DNA of 35,364 nt, from NCBI GenBank assembly GCA_900314465.1, contig OMVK01000015.1, forward strand, positions 1 through 35,364, read 5' to 3'. The position numbers and the translations under genes were made by a program. This document shows, piece after piece, positions 7,742 to 17,210 of this stretch (position 1 is the stretch's first letter; each line of letters starts with the position of its first letter). This DNA is from an uncultured bacterium. GTDB lineage: Bacteria; Bacillota_I; Bacilli_A; RF39; UBA660. The notes under the pieces are model-generated. The model searched no databases, was not told the origin of the DNA, and saw only the letters and a program-made list of their open reading frames with translations.

Positions 7742-10081
7742 ATGAACAATGATATGAAGCAAAAAGGAATTCAAAATGATATTAAAAACTTTTTAGATAA
7801 TAAATATGATGCAGTAACTTATCAAGATATTGAAGACCATTTCGTTAAGATGCTAGGAAGAGCATTATCAGTAAATGAAACCACTGAACTTATGAGAGCT
7901 TTAAATGAATTAACTAATACAAGTGAATTATATTGTACAAATAAAGGTAAATATATATTAATAAAGAATTTACCAAACTATACTACAGGTGTATTACAAG
8001 TTAAAGCTTCTGGTAATGCTTTCTTAATTCAAGATAAAAAAGGCACTAAAGATGTATTTATTCCTAAAGAACATATTAGAGGTGCAAATGATGGAAAGAT
8101 TGCTTTAGATGGTGATAAAGTACTTGTTGAAATAATAGGAAATCAAACTGTTAAACCTGAAGGTAAAATAATTAAAGTTATTGAAAGAAATGATAAATAT
8201 ATTATTGGTACAGTAAGTCCATATAAAGGTAATATGGAATTTATACCAAAAGATGATAAATATAAAAATATCAATTTATTAATAGATCGAAGAGCTTTAA
8301 ATAAATGTGTTGATGGTGAAGTGTTAGCAGTATGTATTAGAGATAATCCTAATACTAAAGAAATTGAAGGAGAAATTAAAGCACATATTGGTCATAAAGA
8401 CGATCCTAATATGGATAATATAGCATTAGCTGCTGAATATGGTGTATTTGCTGATTTTCCTGAAGAAGTCATGGAACAAGTTAAAAAACTACCTACTGAA
8501 GTTAGAGATGAAGATAGAGTTGGTAGAGTAGATTTAAGAGATAAAATGATTTTTACTATCGATGGTAAAGATACTAAAGATATTGATGATGCAATCAGTT
8601 TAGATAAAGATGAATATGGTAATTATATTCTTGGAGTTCATATCGCTGATGTAGCTTATTATGTTCCAGAAGGTTCACCACTTGATCTTGAAGCATATAA
8701 AAGAGGAACATCAAATTATTTAGGTGACTCAGTATTCCCAATGTACCCACATGAACTATCTAATGGTATATGTTCATTAAACGAAGACGTTGATAGATGT
8801 GCAATAACTTGTGAAATGACTATTAATCCTAAAGGTAAAGTAATTTCTTATAAAGTATTCCCATCAGTAATACATTCAAATAAAAAGATGAATTATGATG
8901 ATGTTAATAGTGTTATTGAGAAAAATATTGTACCTGAAGGTTATGAACCATTTGCTGATAAATTAAAAGAGATGAATGAACTACATAAGCTAGTTAGAAA
9001 TAAAAGAATGAAAAGTGGTGCAATTGACTTTGATACATCAGAGACTAAATATTTATTTGATGAAAATCATAAATGTATAGGTGCTAAAATAATTGAACGT
9101 GGTGAAGGCGAAAAACTTATCGAAGACTTTATGGTACTTGCAAATGAAGCGGTTTCTAAAGCTGTAACATTTGGTATTACTGATAGTGATGCTCAATACA
9201 ATGAAGATAAAGTAAATCCATGTATTTATCGTGTACATGATGTACCAATTCAAGATAAGGTAAATGATTTTATTGCTTTATGTTCAAGATTAGATTGTCA
9301 AATTAAAGGAAAATTTTCTGATGTAACTAAACCAAGTCAATTCAAAAAATTAATAGATCAAATAAATAAATTACCAGATGAAAAAAAAGAATTCTTGTTA
9401 CCATTAGCAATTAGAACTATGGCAAAAGCTAAATATAGTACTGAAAATATCGGACACTTTGGTTTAGCATTACAATATTATTCACATTTTACTTCACCAA
9501 TAAGAAGATATCCAGATACTACATTACATAGATTGATAAGAGATTTATTATTTTCAAAAGAGCAAAATAATAATAGGGCACATTTATATACAGTAAGTGA
9601 TCCAAAAACTTATTGGGAAAACAATTTGCCTGAAGTTGCTAAGCAATCATCTGACAGAGAAACTAATGCCGATGAACTTGAAAGAACTGCTGATGATATG
9701 TATGCAGCCGAATATATGCAAGATCACATTGGAGAATACTTTGATGTTTCAGTATCTGGATTTAATCAAAAGGGTATGTTTGTTAAAGATTTAAAATATG
9801 GCTTTGAAGGCATGCTTAAATATGAAGATATACAAAATAGCCATTTTGAATACAACCAAGACTTAATCTGCGCAGTAGATAGAAAAAGTAAAAAAGTTTA
9901 TAACCTAGGTGATAAACTACACTTAATGTGTATAGGTGCATCTAAAGAACAAAGAATAGTTGATTTTGGCTATCAATTAGTAAAAGAAAATAAACCAGAA
10001 AAAGTTACTAATAGTCATTCATATCGTGATAATAAGAAAAATGATAAACAATTTGGAAAGAAACATAAATCATGGAAATAA
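7742..10081 (+). CDS. rnr: Ribonuclease R
   Basis: The 779-residue 3'-5' exoribonuclease has an N-terminal helix-turn-helix-like region (about 1-70), two cold-shock OB folds (about 75-220), the RNB catalytic domain with [15 protein letters not shown] near 275 that supplies the metal-binding Asp residues, and a C-terminal S1 domain starting near [11 protein letters not shown], ending in a basic Lys/Arg/His tail. RNase R degrades structured RNA and works with tmRNA-SmpB on non-stop messages, consistent with smpB as the next gene. The frame is open further upstream to 7697, but that would run through the secG terminator. ATG 7742, placed after AGAGGTGATT, is the likely start. The last bases overlap smpB by 10. 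Confidence 0.96.
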   Translation: MNNDMKQKGIQNDIKNFLDNKYDAVTYQDIEDHFVKMLGRALSVNETTELMRALNELTNTSELYCTNKGKYILIKNLPNYTTGVLQVKASGNAFLIQDKKGTKDVFIPKEHIRGANDGKIALDGDKVLVEIIGNQTVKPEGKIIKVIERNDKYIIGTVSPYKGNMEFIPKDDKYKNINLLIDRRALNKCVDGEVLAVCIRDNPNTKEIEGEIKAHIGHKDDPNMDNIALAAEYGVFADFPEEVMEQVKKLPTEVRDEDRVGRVDLRDKMIFTIDGKDTKDIDDAISLDKDEYGNYILGVHIADVAYYVPEGSPLDLEAYKRGTSNYLGDSVFPMYPHELSNGICSLNEDVDRCAITCEMTINPKGKVISYKVFPSVIHSNKKMNYDDVNSVIEKNIVPEGYEPFADKLKEMNELHKLVRNKRMKSGAIDFDTSETKYLFDENHKCIGAKIIERGEGEKLIEDFMVLANEAVSKAVTFGITDSDAQYNEDKVNPCIYRVHDVPIQDKVNDFIALCSRLDCQIKGKFSDVTKPSQFKKLIDQINKLPDEKKEFLLPLAIRTMAKAKYSTENIGHFGLALQYYSHFTSPIRRYPDTTLHRLIRDLLFSKEQNNNRAHLYTVSDPKTYWENNLPEVAKQSSDRETNADELERTADDMYAAEYMQDHIGEYFDVSVSGFNQKGMFVKDLKYGFEGMLKYEDIQNSHFEYNQDLICAVDRKSKKVYNLGDKLHLMCIGASKEQRIVDFGYQLVKENKPEKVTNSHSYRDNKKNDKQFGKKHKSWK

Positions 10082-10503
10082 CAAATAGAAAAGCTTATTA
10101 TGATTATTATGTATTAAAAGAAATTGAGTGTGGAATATCTTTAACAGGTACTGAAATAAAATCAATTAGAAAAGGTAGTGCTAATTTAAAAGATACTTAT
10201 GCTCGTATTAAAAATAATGAAGTATATATAATAAATATGTATATAGCTAAATATAATGAAGGTAATAATTTTAATCATGATGAAAGAAGAGAAAGAAAAT
10301 TATTACTACATAAAAATGAAATAATAAGATTAAGTGATAATTTAAGAGAATCAGGTTTAACACTTGTTCCCTTAAAATTATATTTTAAAAATAATAAAGC
10401 AAAAATACTCTTAGGTTTATGTCGTGGTAAGAAAAAATATGATAAAAGAGAGACAATAAAGAAAAGAGATATTGAAAGAGAACAAAAGAATATTAATTAT
10501 TGA
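10072..10503 (+). CDS. smpB: SsrA-binding protein SmpB
   Basis: The 143-residue protein is the tmRNA partner in trans-translation and rescues ribosomes stalled on broken messages. It shows the SmpB core: [18 protein letters not shown] near the start, [18 protein letters not shown] (about 24-41) and [24 protein letters not shown] (landmark residues about 101-124), with a basic C-terminal tail for the decoding site. The start codon lies inside the end of rnr (10-base overlap), so translation is coupled. The ssrA RNA gene itself is not in this window. Confidence 0.96.
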   Translation: MEITNRKAYYDYYVLKEIECGISLTGTEIKSIRKGSANLKDTYARIKNNEVYIINMYIAKYNEGNNFNHDERRERKLLLHKNEIIRLSDNLRESGLTLVPLKLYFKNNKAKILLGLCRGKKKYDKRETIKKRDIEREQKNINY

Positions 10504-10514
10504 TATTCTTTTTT
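10485..10514 (+). terminator. Terminator of rnr-smpB
   Basis: AAAGAATAT (10485-10493) pairs with ATATTCTTT (10503-10511), followed by Ts. The smpB stop codon TGA (10501-10503) sits at the loop edge. Confidence 0.7.
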
Positions 10515-10563
10515 ATATAGAAAATATATACATAACCATTTTTCTTTTATTTTTCATATTATT

Positions 10564-10586
10564 TGTTATAATAATTATAAGGAAGG
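10564..10586 (+). promoter_or_regulatory. Extended -10 of hpf
   Basis: TG-T-TATAAT, with TATAAT at 10567-10572. Six bases later comes AAGGAAGGTGAT, so the predicted transcript starts at its Shine-Dalgarno. The upstream region is only T-rich, with no clear -35. Confidence 0.55.
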
Positions 10587-10593
10587 TGATGTT

Positions 10594-11130
10594 ATGAATA
10601 TTAATATTCGTGGCGACAAAATAAAAGTTACTCAGGCAATCAAAAATTATATCATGGATAAAATGTCCAGACTTGATAAATATTTTGAAGAGCCTAATTC
10701 AATTGATGTGCATGTATTAATAAGAGCTAAGAATAATATTGAGACTATTGAGGTTACAATACCAACAAATAAGTATACTCTAAGAGCTGAGCAAAGCGCA
10801 GAAGACTTATATGCAGCAATTGATTTAGTTATTGATGTGCTTGAAAGACAAATTAGAAAGAATAAGACTAAACTTAATGATCGCAAAAAAGCAGATCCTG
10901 ACCTAGATTTAGCATTTCTTGAACCAATGAAAGATGATGTAAAGGAAGATAAAGGGAAAATAGTAAAAAGAAAAACAGTTGAATCAAAACCAATGAGTAT
11001 TGAAGAAGCTGTCTTACAAATGGAACTAATAGATCATGATTTCTTTATATATGACGATGTTGATGAGGAATGTACTGCTGTAGTTTACAAAAGAAAAGAT
11101 GGAAACTATGGTGTAATCTATTCTAAATAA
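10594..11130 (+). CDS. hpf: Ribosome hibernation promoting factor, long form
   Basis: The 178-residue protein has the two parts of long HPF. The N-terminal S30AE/YfiA fold (about 1-100) begins MNINIRGDKIKVTQAIKNYI and binds the 30S decoding region. After a charged linker, the C-terminal dimerisation domain (about 125-178) carries MSIEEAVLQMELIDHDFFIY and ends with the typical YKRKDGNYGVI. Long HPF joins two 70S ribosomes into inactive 100S particles in stationary phase. In Bacillus and relatives hpf lies directly before secA, as it does here. Confidence 0.95.
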   Translation: MNINIRGDKIKVTQAIKNYIMDKMSRLDKYFEEPNSIDVHVLIRAKNNIETIEVTIPTNKYTLRAEQSAEDLYAAIDLVIDVLERQIRKNKTKLNDRKKADPDLDLAFLEPMKDDVKEDKGKIVKRKTVESKPMSIEEAVLQMELIDHDFFIYDDVDEECTAVVYKRKDGNYGVIYSK

Positions 11131-11149
11131 CTTATTTTTATTATTAATG

Positions 11150-11180
11150 GTGCAATTATTGAACTAATTGCATCTTTTTT
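11150..11180 (+). terminator. Terminator of hpf
   Basis: GTGCAATTA (11150-11158) pairs with TAATTGCAT (11165-11173, one G-T pair) around six bases, followed by CTTTTTT. Confidence 0.8.
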
Positions 11181-11181
11181 G

Positions 11182-11255
11182 TGTTATAATACAATTCATG
11201 TAATAAATAATGATATTATTTATACTTATTTATGATAAAATAAAATTATTGGAGG
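11182..11255 (+). promoter_or_regulatory. Two candidate -10 boxes for secA
   Basis: A distal TG-T-TATAAT ends at 11190 and a proximal TG-A-TAAAAT spans 11233-11241. The proximal one would start transcription near 11248, three bases before GGAGG (11251-11255), matching the layout of most promoters here. The distal one would give a leader of about 67 bases, unusual for this window. Neither has a clear -35. Confidence 0.4.
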
Positions 11256-11263
11256 TTTTTTAT

Positions 11264-13879
11264 ATGGGATTCTTAAGAGGATTATTAGATACACAATATA
11301 AAGAATTAAAAAAATTCAGAAAAATAGCTGATAAAATAGATGCTTTAGATGAAAAGTTCTCTAAAATGAGTGATGATGAACTAAAGCATATGACTAAAGA
11401 TTTAAAAGAAAGACTTCAAAATGGTAAGACAGTTAATGATGAAGATATAATTGTTGATGCTTTTGCTACTGCAAGAGAAGCAGCTTATCGTGTAATTGGT
11501 GAAAAACCATATTATGTTCAATTACTTGGTGGACTTGCACTTCATTTTGGTAACATTGCTGAAATGAAAACTGGTGAAGGTAAAACTATTACTACTGTAC
11601 TTCCTGCTTATTTAAATGCCTTAACTGGTGAGGGTGTGCATGTTGTTACAGTTAATGAATACTTAACAGAACGTAATGCTGAATGGATGGGACCTATTTA
11701 TGAATATTTAGGTTTAACTGTAGGTGTTAATAAGAACTCACTTACTATGTCTAATGAAGAAAAACGTGCAGCTTATGCTTGCGATATTACATATACAACT
11801 AATAACGAAGTTGGTTTTGATTATCTAAGAGATAATATGGTAGTTAGAAAAGAAGATAGAGTTCAACGTGGTCTTAATTATGTAATACTAGATGAAGTAG
11901 ACTCAATCTTAATAGATGAAGCAAGAACACCACTAATTATTTCTGGTGGTAAAGTTAATTCAGCAAACTTATATATACAAGCCGATAAGGCAGTAAAAAC
12001 ATTACAAGAAGATACAGATTATACTGTAGATTTAAAGACAAAAAGTGTAATGTTAACCGAAGAAGGATCTAATAAGATAGAAAAATACTTTGGTATTAAT
12101 AATCTATATGATGCTGATAATACTGTACTTGTTCATCATGTTAACCAAGCATTAAAGGCAAATTATGGAATGAGTAAAGATGTTGATTATGTTGTTAATG
12201 GTGAAGGTAAAGTTGTAATAGTTGATCAATTTACTGGACGTTTAATGGAAGGTAGACAATTCTCTGATGGACTTCATCAAGCTATCGAAGCTAAAGAGGG
12301 CGTAAAGATTAACGAAGAAACTAGAACAATGGCAACAATTACATTCCAGAATTTCTTTAGAATGTATAAGAAAATTTCTGGTATGACTGGTACTGCTAAG
12401 ACTGAAGAAGAAGAGTTCCGCGATATCTATAATATGTATGTTATTGAGATACCTACAAATAAACCATGCATAAGAAAAGATATGACAGATATCATGTATG
12501 CAACAGAAGCTGGAAAATATAAAGCAATAGTTGAATTTATTAAACAAGTACATGAAACTGGCGAACCTATACTAGTTGGTACAATATCTGTTGAAAATAA
12601 CGAAAAATTATCAAAAATGCTTACTAAAGCAGGTATTAGACATGAAGTATTAAATGCCAAAAATAATGCACGTGAAGCTGAAATAATTGCAAAAGCTGGT
12701 CAAAAAGGTGCAGTAACAATTGCAACAAATATGGCAGGACGTGGAACCGATATTAAATTAGGTGAAGGTGTTGCAGAACTTGGTGGACTTTGTGTAATTG
12801 GTACAGAAAGACATGAATCACGTCGTATTGATAATCAGTTAAGAGGTCGTGCAGGTCGTCAAGGTGACCCAGGTTATTCACAATTCTTTATATCATTTGA
12901 AGACGATTTGTTAAAGAGATTTATTCCTGAAAGTGTTAAAAATCAGGTAAAAGCCCTAGGTTTAGATGAAATGCAACAAGTAAGATCTAAAATGTTTGCA
13001 AGATCTGTTGAAAGTGCGCAAAAGAAAGTTGAAGGGAACAACTACGACTTACGTAAGAGTTTACTAGATTATGATAATATTGTTTCTGAACAAAGAAATA
13101 TAATTTATAAAAGACGTAATGAAATACTTGATTCAGAAGATATACATAAAGTAGTTCTTGAAATTATCGAAGATTATATAGATGATTTAGTACATTCACA
13201 TTTAGCACCTGAAGGATATTTAACTGATGATGACTTAGATAATATTTGTGAAACAGTAAATAAATTGACTAAACATGAAAAAGTAGATGCAAAAGAATTA
13301 TCAGGTAAATCTGAAGATGAAGTATATGATTATATAGTTGATAAAGTTAAGAAAGATTACGAAGAGAAAATATCAATAGTTCCTAGTGAAATAGTTAGTG
13401 ACTTTGAAAGACATATCTCACTAAGAGTTATTGATGAAGCATGGATTAAACATATTGCTGATATGGATAACTTACGTGAAGGTATTGGTCTTCGTGGATA
13501 TGGTCAAAGAAGTCCATTACAAGCTTATGCACTCGAAGGTTATGATATGTTTGAAGCAATGCAAGATGGAATTGAAAAGTCTATTGCAGAATTCTTATTA
13601 AGAATGGAAATAAGACAAAATACTCAAGCTAGACCAATTAAAGGTGTTGCTGAAGATGGTAAAAAGAAAGAAAATAAACCTGCAGTAGCAGCTGATAAAC
13701 TTGGTAGAAATGACCCATGTTGGTGTGGATCAGGACTTAAATTTAAGAATTGTCATGGTAGACCTGGTCATGAAAATGATCCAGTACCTGAAAAGACTGA
13801 AAAAGCACCAGAAACTAAAGAAAAGAAAACAACTAAGAAGACAACTAAAAAAACTAGAAAGAATAATAAAAAGAAATAA
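11264..13879 (+). CDS. secA: Preprotein translocase ATPase SecA
   Basis: The 871-residue motor drives unfolded preproteins through SecYEG. Visible are the N-terminal start MGFLRGLLDTQYKELKKF, Walker A MKTGEGKT (101-108), the ILDEVDSILIDEARTP motor region (about 208-223), the second nucleotide-binding half with TNMAGRGTDIKLG and QLRGRAGRQGDPG, the helical wing and scaffold, and a C-terminal SEC-C zinc motif with DPCWCGSG and CH near residue 825. A Lys/Thr-rich tail follows the zinc motif, which is longer than usual. The frame is open upstream to 11210, but ATG 11264 follows GGAGG and starts at the family's conserved first residues. Prokaryotes of this group usually have prfB next; here it lies 12 kb away. 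Confidence 0.98.
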   Translation: MGFLRGLLDTQYKELKKFRKIADKIDALDEKFSKMSDDELKHMTKDLKERLQNGKTVNDEDIIVDAFATAREAAYRVIGEKPYYVQLLGGLALHFGNIAEMKTGEGKTITTVLPAYLNALTGEGVHVVTVNEYLTERNAEWMGPIYEYLGLTVGVNKNSLTMSNEEKRAAYACDITYTTNNEVGFDYLRDNMVVRKEDRVQRGLNYVILDEVDSILIDEARTPLIISGGKVNSANLYIQADKAVKTLQEDTDYTVDLKTKSVMLTEEGSNKIEKYFGINNLYDADNTVLVHHVNQALKANYGMSKDVDYVVNGEGKVVIVDQFTGRLMEGRQFSDGLHQAIEAKEGVKINEETRTMATITFQNFFRMYKKISGMTGTAKTEEEEFRDIYNMYVIEIPTNKPCIRKDMTDIMYATEAGKYKAIVEFIKQVHETGEPILVGTISVENNEKLSKMLTKAGIRHEVLNAKNNAREAEIIAKAGQKGAVTIATNMAGRGTDIKLGEGVAELGGLCVIGTERHESRRIDNQLRGRAGRQGDPGYSQFFISFEDDLLKRFIPESVKNQVKALGLDEMQQVRSKMFARSVESAQKKVEGNNYDLRKSLLDYDNIVSEQRNIIYKRRNEILDSEDIHKVVLEIIEDYIDDLVHSHLAPEGYLTDDDLDNICETVNKLTKHEKVDAKELSGKSEDEVYDYIVDKVKKDYEEKISIVPSEIVSDFERHISLRVIDEAWIKHIADMDNLREGIGLRGYGQRSPLQAYALEGYDMFEAMQDGIEKSIAEFLLRMEIRQNTQARPIKGVAEDGKKKENKPAVAADKLGRNDPCWCGSGLKFKNCHGRPGHENDPVPEKTEKAPETKEKKTTKKTTKKTRKNNKKK

Positions 13880-13889
13880 AATATATAAG

Positions 13890-13919
13890 ATACTTAACAG
13901 TTATGTTGAGTATTTTTTT
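13890..13919 (+). terminator. Terminator of secA
   Basis: ATACTTAAC (13890-13898) pairs with GTTGAGTAT (13905-13913, one G-T pair), followed by a run of Ts. The 225 bases after it up to 14145 are extremely AT-rich, and I see no gene or RNA structure there. Confidence 0.75.
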
Positions 13920-14114
13920 ATCAAAGAATATTTTAAAATATCTAAATTAAACAAGTATAAGATATAGTTAAAATATAAAACTAATTAAATAAAAATCAAT
14001 TTATAAAACAGTATGAAACTCTTAATAAAGATAATAATTATAAAATATTAATTAACTTATTGTATAAAGTATTTGTAAATTTTTAATGATTTCTATTATA
14101 GATAAAGACAATTA

Positions 14115-14136
14115 TGGTATATATATAATAGAGGTG
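14115..14136 (+). promoter_or_regulatory. Candidate extended -10 and ribosome binding site of the 126-residue gene
   Basis: TG-G-TATATA (14115-14123) would start transcription near 14130, one base before GAGGTG (14131-14136). The TATAAT at 14124-14129 is too close to the Shine-Dalgarno to leave it intact in the message. Confidence 0.35.
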
Positions 14137-14144
14137 TGATGAAC

Positions 14145-14525
14145 ATGAATGATTTTGAAATATATGATTTAGTAAAAAAGTTTCCAATCGGAGAACCGGC
14201 AAAAAATAGAGAAGAATTATTAAGCAAAGCTGGAATTATATCTTATTTAGCTCCATATCAAGATGAATTGAGTAACTATGAAAATCAAGATGAACTTGAA
14301 GAAAAAGTTAAAGAATATTTAGGAAGAGTGCTTGAAGTAAGAGAAGACGAAAGAATACCTGAAGTGTATGAAGCTGAAAACATCCTACATTTAAGTAAAG
14401 GTTTCTTACAGGATTATGGTAAAGTTGAATATATAAAAGAAAATGACCCAAATTTTAGTAGGATATATAATATTATTTCTCGTAATTTAGAATTAAACTA
14501 TGAAAAATCTGGTAGAGGAAGGTAA
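14145..14525 (+). CDS. Uncharacterised 126-residue protein
   Basis: I do not recognise this protein. It is soluble, acidic and helical, with no signal peptide, beginning MNDFEIYDLVKKFPIGEPAKNREELL. A charged helix lies near 45-70 (ENQDELEEKVKEYLG) and the end is basic (EKSGRGR). ATG 14145 is chosen because GAGGTG lies eight bases upstream; the in-frame ATG at 14139 is too close. No terminator separates it from the TasA-like gene 63 bases downstream, so it may be co-transcribed with the surface-protein module. That link is an inference from position only. Confidence 0.65.
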   Translation: MNDFEIYDLVKKFPIGEPAKNREELLSKAGIISYLAPYQDELSNYENQDELEEKVKEYLGRVLEVREDERIPEVYEAENILHLSKGFLQDYGKVEYIKENDPNFSRIYNIISRNLELNYEKSGRGR

Positions 14526-14588
14526 TATATTTGTAAAATATTTTAAAAATCATTGACTAATTATTTATAATATAGAGGTGTATGATAT

Positions 14589-15083
14589 ATGAATAAGGAT
14601 GGTAAAAATATTGCGATTGCTTCATTATTAATTTTAGTTTTATTTATGTCAATAGGTTATGCAGCACTTGCACAAACATTAAATTTAAATAGTACAGCAA
14701 CTATTTCAGGAAAATGGAATATTGAAATAACCAATATTACTGCCTCATCTACTACTGGAACAGCAGATGGTGGAACTCCAAGTTTTACAGCATCTCAAGC
14801 AACATTTGATCCAACACTATATAAACCTGGTGACTCTGTAACATATACAATAACTGTTAAAAATATGGGAAACATTGATGCAAAATTCGATAGCATGAAA
14901 CTAACTGAAACAGCTGGTGGTTCTCCTGCAATAATATATACAAATACTGAACCAGGTGCATCATTAACAGCAGGCTCTGAAACTACATTTACAGTAACAG
15001 CAACATATGATTCAAGTTATACAGATATTCCAAGTATTACAACAAAAACTATTACTGGTACAGTAGAATATGTTCAAGCGTAA
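14589..15083 (+). CDS. TasA/camelysin-like secreted protein with a SipW-type signal peptide
   Basis: The 164-residue protein has a signal peptide of the SipW-dependent class: charged start, helix IAIASLLILVLFMSIGYAAL (about 8-27), then AQTLNLNSTATISGKW. The mature part is Thr/Ser-rich and beta-stranded, with a domain (about 60-160) of the kind seen in TasA-like and conserved-repeat surface proteins (YKPGDSVTYTITVKNMGN, then TFTVTATY). It has no Cys and no LPxTG anchor. TasA proteins assemble into extracellular fibres in biofilms (family knowledge). A dedicated signal peptidase is encoded two genes downstream. A strong terminator directly follows, suggesting this product is made in excess over the rest of the module. 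Fibre formation is inferred, not shown. Confidence 0.75.
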   Translation: MNKDGKNIAIASLLILVLFMSIGYAALAQTLNLNSTATISGKWNIEITNITASSTTGTADGGTPSFTASQATFDPTLYKPGDSVTYTITVKNMGNIDAKFDSMKLTETAGGSPAIIYTNTEPGASLTAGSETTFTVTATYDSSYTDIPSITTKTITGTVEYVQA

Positions 15084-15088
15084 TATAT

Positions 15089-15122
15089 AAGCAATAGAAG
15101 GTAATACTTCTATTGCTTTTTT
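15089..15122 (+). terminator. Strong terminator inside the surface-protein module
   Basis: AAGCAATAGAAG (15089-15100) pairs perfectly with the sequence starting CTTCTATTGCTT (15107-15118) around GTAATA, followed by Ts. The next gene has no recognisable promoter between here and its start, so partial read-through probably sets the expression ratio. Confidence 0.85.
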
Positions 15123-15136
15123 ATTGAGGTGTAATG

Positions 15137-16042
15137 ATGAAAAATAAAAAAAGAAAATTTAAAAAGTTTTTTAATAAAAATGGAATATTAATATTTATAG
15201 TATCTGTTGCAACTTTTGTATTATTAATGACGACAGGATATGCAACTCTCAAAACTGATTTATCTCTAAAAAGTGAAGCAAGTATAGTTAAAACACAAAC
15301 AACTACAACTTCTAGTGCAAGTGATGATCAAACAAAAACTTGTGAAACATATATAACATACTCACAAACCACTAGTTGGCAAGAAGGTACTAATTTACAT
15401 TATCAGTTAAATTTAACATTAACTAACAATTCATCAACTGATATCACTAACTGGAGAATTAAATTCTCTGATTCTAATAATTATACTCTTACTAGTTATA
15501 ATGGAACAGTAACTAATTCTAATGATAAGTATTATATTTCTAATCTTAGTTATAATGGAACTATTTCTTCTGGTGGAAACATATCTATTGTAATTGATGT
15601 TGTAACTGCAAGAACAGATATTGATACAATCATGAAAAGTATATATATAGTTGATTGTGGTAGAGCATCTTCAGGAGAAGATAAAACAATTACTTCTGGT
15701 AATGCATCACTTTCAATTGGTCAACTTGAAACACAACTTGATGCTGAAGTCAAAACAACATATGCAGCATATGGCTTTAATCAATATGAGATTAAAATAA
15801 CTAATAATTCGGCATATAAAATAACAAACTGGCGTGGTAATGTATATTTTGGAGATAGTAAGTTACAAGCAATATGGTCTGTAACTCAAACACAAACAAA
15901 TACTAATAATGTATTGATATCAGATAATGGCAATGGTTCAATTGCTATTGGAGGTTCAGTAACACTATATCTACAACTAACAACAAATGATACGTCATAT
16001 GTTCCAGACGTCGTATTTGCCGGAACATATACAACATCTTAG
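15137..16042 (+). CDS. SipW-type surface protein with two CBM2-like domains
   Basis: The protein (301 residues from ATG 15137; ATG 15134 is closer to GAGGTG and less likely) has a very basic start, a helix (about 18-35) ending TTGYATLKTDLSLKSEASI, which is a SipW-class signal, a Thr/Ser linker and two tandem beta domains (about 70-175 and 185-300). The first resembles family 2 carbohydrate-binding modules: SSTDITNWRIKF near 95 and YYISNLSYNGTISSGGNISI near 128, with Cys residues at both ends (CETY and VDCG), like the CBM2 disulfide. The second repeats ITNWRGNVYFG and GNGSIAIGGSVTLYL without the Cys pair. It may bind a polysaccharide of the matrix or the wall. It shares its operon with a signal peptidase. 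Confidence 0.72.
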   Translation: MKNKKRKFKKFFNKNGILIFIVSVATFVLLMTTGYATLKTDLSLKSEASIVKTQTTTTSSASDDQTKTCETYITYSQTTSWQEGTNLHYQLNLTLTNNSSTDITNWRIKFSDSNNYTLTSYNGTVTNSNDKYYISNLSYNGTISSGGNISIVIDVVTARTDIDTIMKSIYIVDCGRASSGEDKTITSGNASLSIGQLETQLDAEVKTTYAAYGFNQYEIKITNNSAYKITNWRGNVYFGDSKLQAIWSVTQTQTNTNNVLISDNGNGSIAIGGSVTLYLQLTTNDTSYVPDVVFAGTYTTS

Positions 16043-16052
16043 GAGATTAACT

Positions 16053-17195
16053 ATGAAAAAAATAAATAATATTGAAATAATATTACTAACTTTAATATGT
16101 TTTATTATAAGTATTATTATACAAATTAATTATAATGATTTATTTATTAAAATAATTAATCCCATATTCTGGCTAATAATAGGAATAATATATTATATTA
16201 AAAGTAAAAAAGTATATTTTAGGTATAACAATTATAAATTATATAAAAATAAATTAATAATTTGGATGATATTATATATATTAATAATATTTGATATAGG
16301 TTTTTTTACTGGATATGGTAAGAATCCCTATAATACAAGTATAATTGGTATATTGAATAATATTATACAAATAATAATACCTATTGTAGGAATAGAAATA
16401 TTAAGATCATATTTTATTAATAAAAATAAGAATAATAAATTAATAAATATTATATTCATTATATTAATATTTATGATTGAAGCTAATATTCCATATTATA
16501 TAAATAATATTAATGATAGAGAATTAATATTTAAGTATTTTTGTTCTACAACTGCACCATTAATATTTACAAGCTTTATAAGTTCATATTTTGTCTTATT
16601 AGGTTCTTATAAATTATCATTAATATATAGACTAATAAGTGAACTTATATTTATATTATTACCTATAATACCTAATATAGATTGGTTTGTTAAAGGTACA
16701 TCATCTATTATATTTATATCAATATTATATATTGTATATAAGTATAAATATGTAAAATTAGACGAAAATGAAGAAAGAATAAATAGAAGTAATAATAAAG
16801 TTATTTATCCATTAACTATTACAGCATGTATATTATTAGTTTTATTTATGTTAGGCGTATTTAAATATGAACCTATAGCTATTGTATCTAATAGTATGGT
16901 TCCTGTATATTCAAGAGGTGATATTGTAATATACGAAAAGTTTAGTGAAGAAGAATTGAAAAAGCTTAAAGAAGGTAATATTATTATTTATAAAGTAGGA
17001 GATAAGCTTGTTGCTCATCGAATTAAAAAAGTTATTATGGAAGATGGAAGAATTAAATATTTAACTAAAGGAGATAATAATCAATCAGAAGATGGTATAC
17101 ATGTTGATGTAAGTGATATCAAAGGTGTTTATGTTGGCTCAATTAAATATTTAGGTTATCCAACAGTAATATTAAATGAATTTTTTGCTAAGTAA
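16053..17195 (+). CDS. SipW-type (ER-like) signal peptidase I with multi-pass N-terminal region
   Basis: Residues from about 255 form the peptidase: a helix, then AIVSNSMVPVYSRGDIVIY with nucleophile Ser281, VAHRI with His322 as base instead of the bacterial Lys, and LTKGDNNQSEDG near 340. The Ser-His pair defines the SipW/ER-type class (S26B), which processes TasA-like proteins. The first 250 residues add about eight very hydrophobic helices, far more than the one or two helices of Bacillus SipW. I do not recognise that region; it could be a membrane platform or sensor. ATG 16053 follows AGGAG at 16041-16045, overlapping the previous stop. The frame is open upstream into the previous gene but that extension is not supported. 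A 15-base gap to the next gene indicates one operon. Confidence 0.85.
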   Translation: MKKINNIEIILLTLICFIISIIIQINYNDLFIKIINPIFWLIIGIIYYIKSKKVYFRYNNYKLYKNKLIIWMILYILIIFDIGFFTGYGKNPYNTSIIGILNNIIQIIIPIVGIEILRSYFINKNKNNKLINIIFIILIFMIEANIPYYINNINDRELIFKYFCSTTAPLIFTSFISSYFVLLGSYKLSLIYRLISELIFILLPIIPNIDWFVKGTSSIIFISILYIVYKYKYVKLDENEERINRSNNKVIYPLTITACILLVLFMLGVFKYEPIAIVSNSMVPVYSRGDIVIYEKFSEEELKKLKEGNIIIYKVGDKLVAHRIKKVIMEDGRIKYLTKGDNNQSEDGIHVDVSDIKGVYVGSIKYLGYPTVILNEFFAK

Positions 17196-17210
17196 TAGAA
17201 AGAGGTTTAT

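Noticed and set aside
12242-12660. Minus-strand open frames inside secA, and similar ones inside rnr, ychF, prfB and pflB
   Set aside because: They lie opposite clearly real genes, have no ribosome binding sites, and have compositions typical of antisense shadows.
14566-14580. TATAAT at 14566-14571, with TTGACT at 14553, as the promoter of the TasA-like gene
   Set aside because: The two boxes are only seven bases apart, and this -10 would start transcription inside the GAGGTG ribosome binding site. Read-through from 14145 is equally likely.
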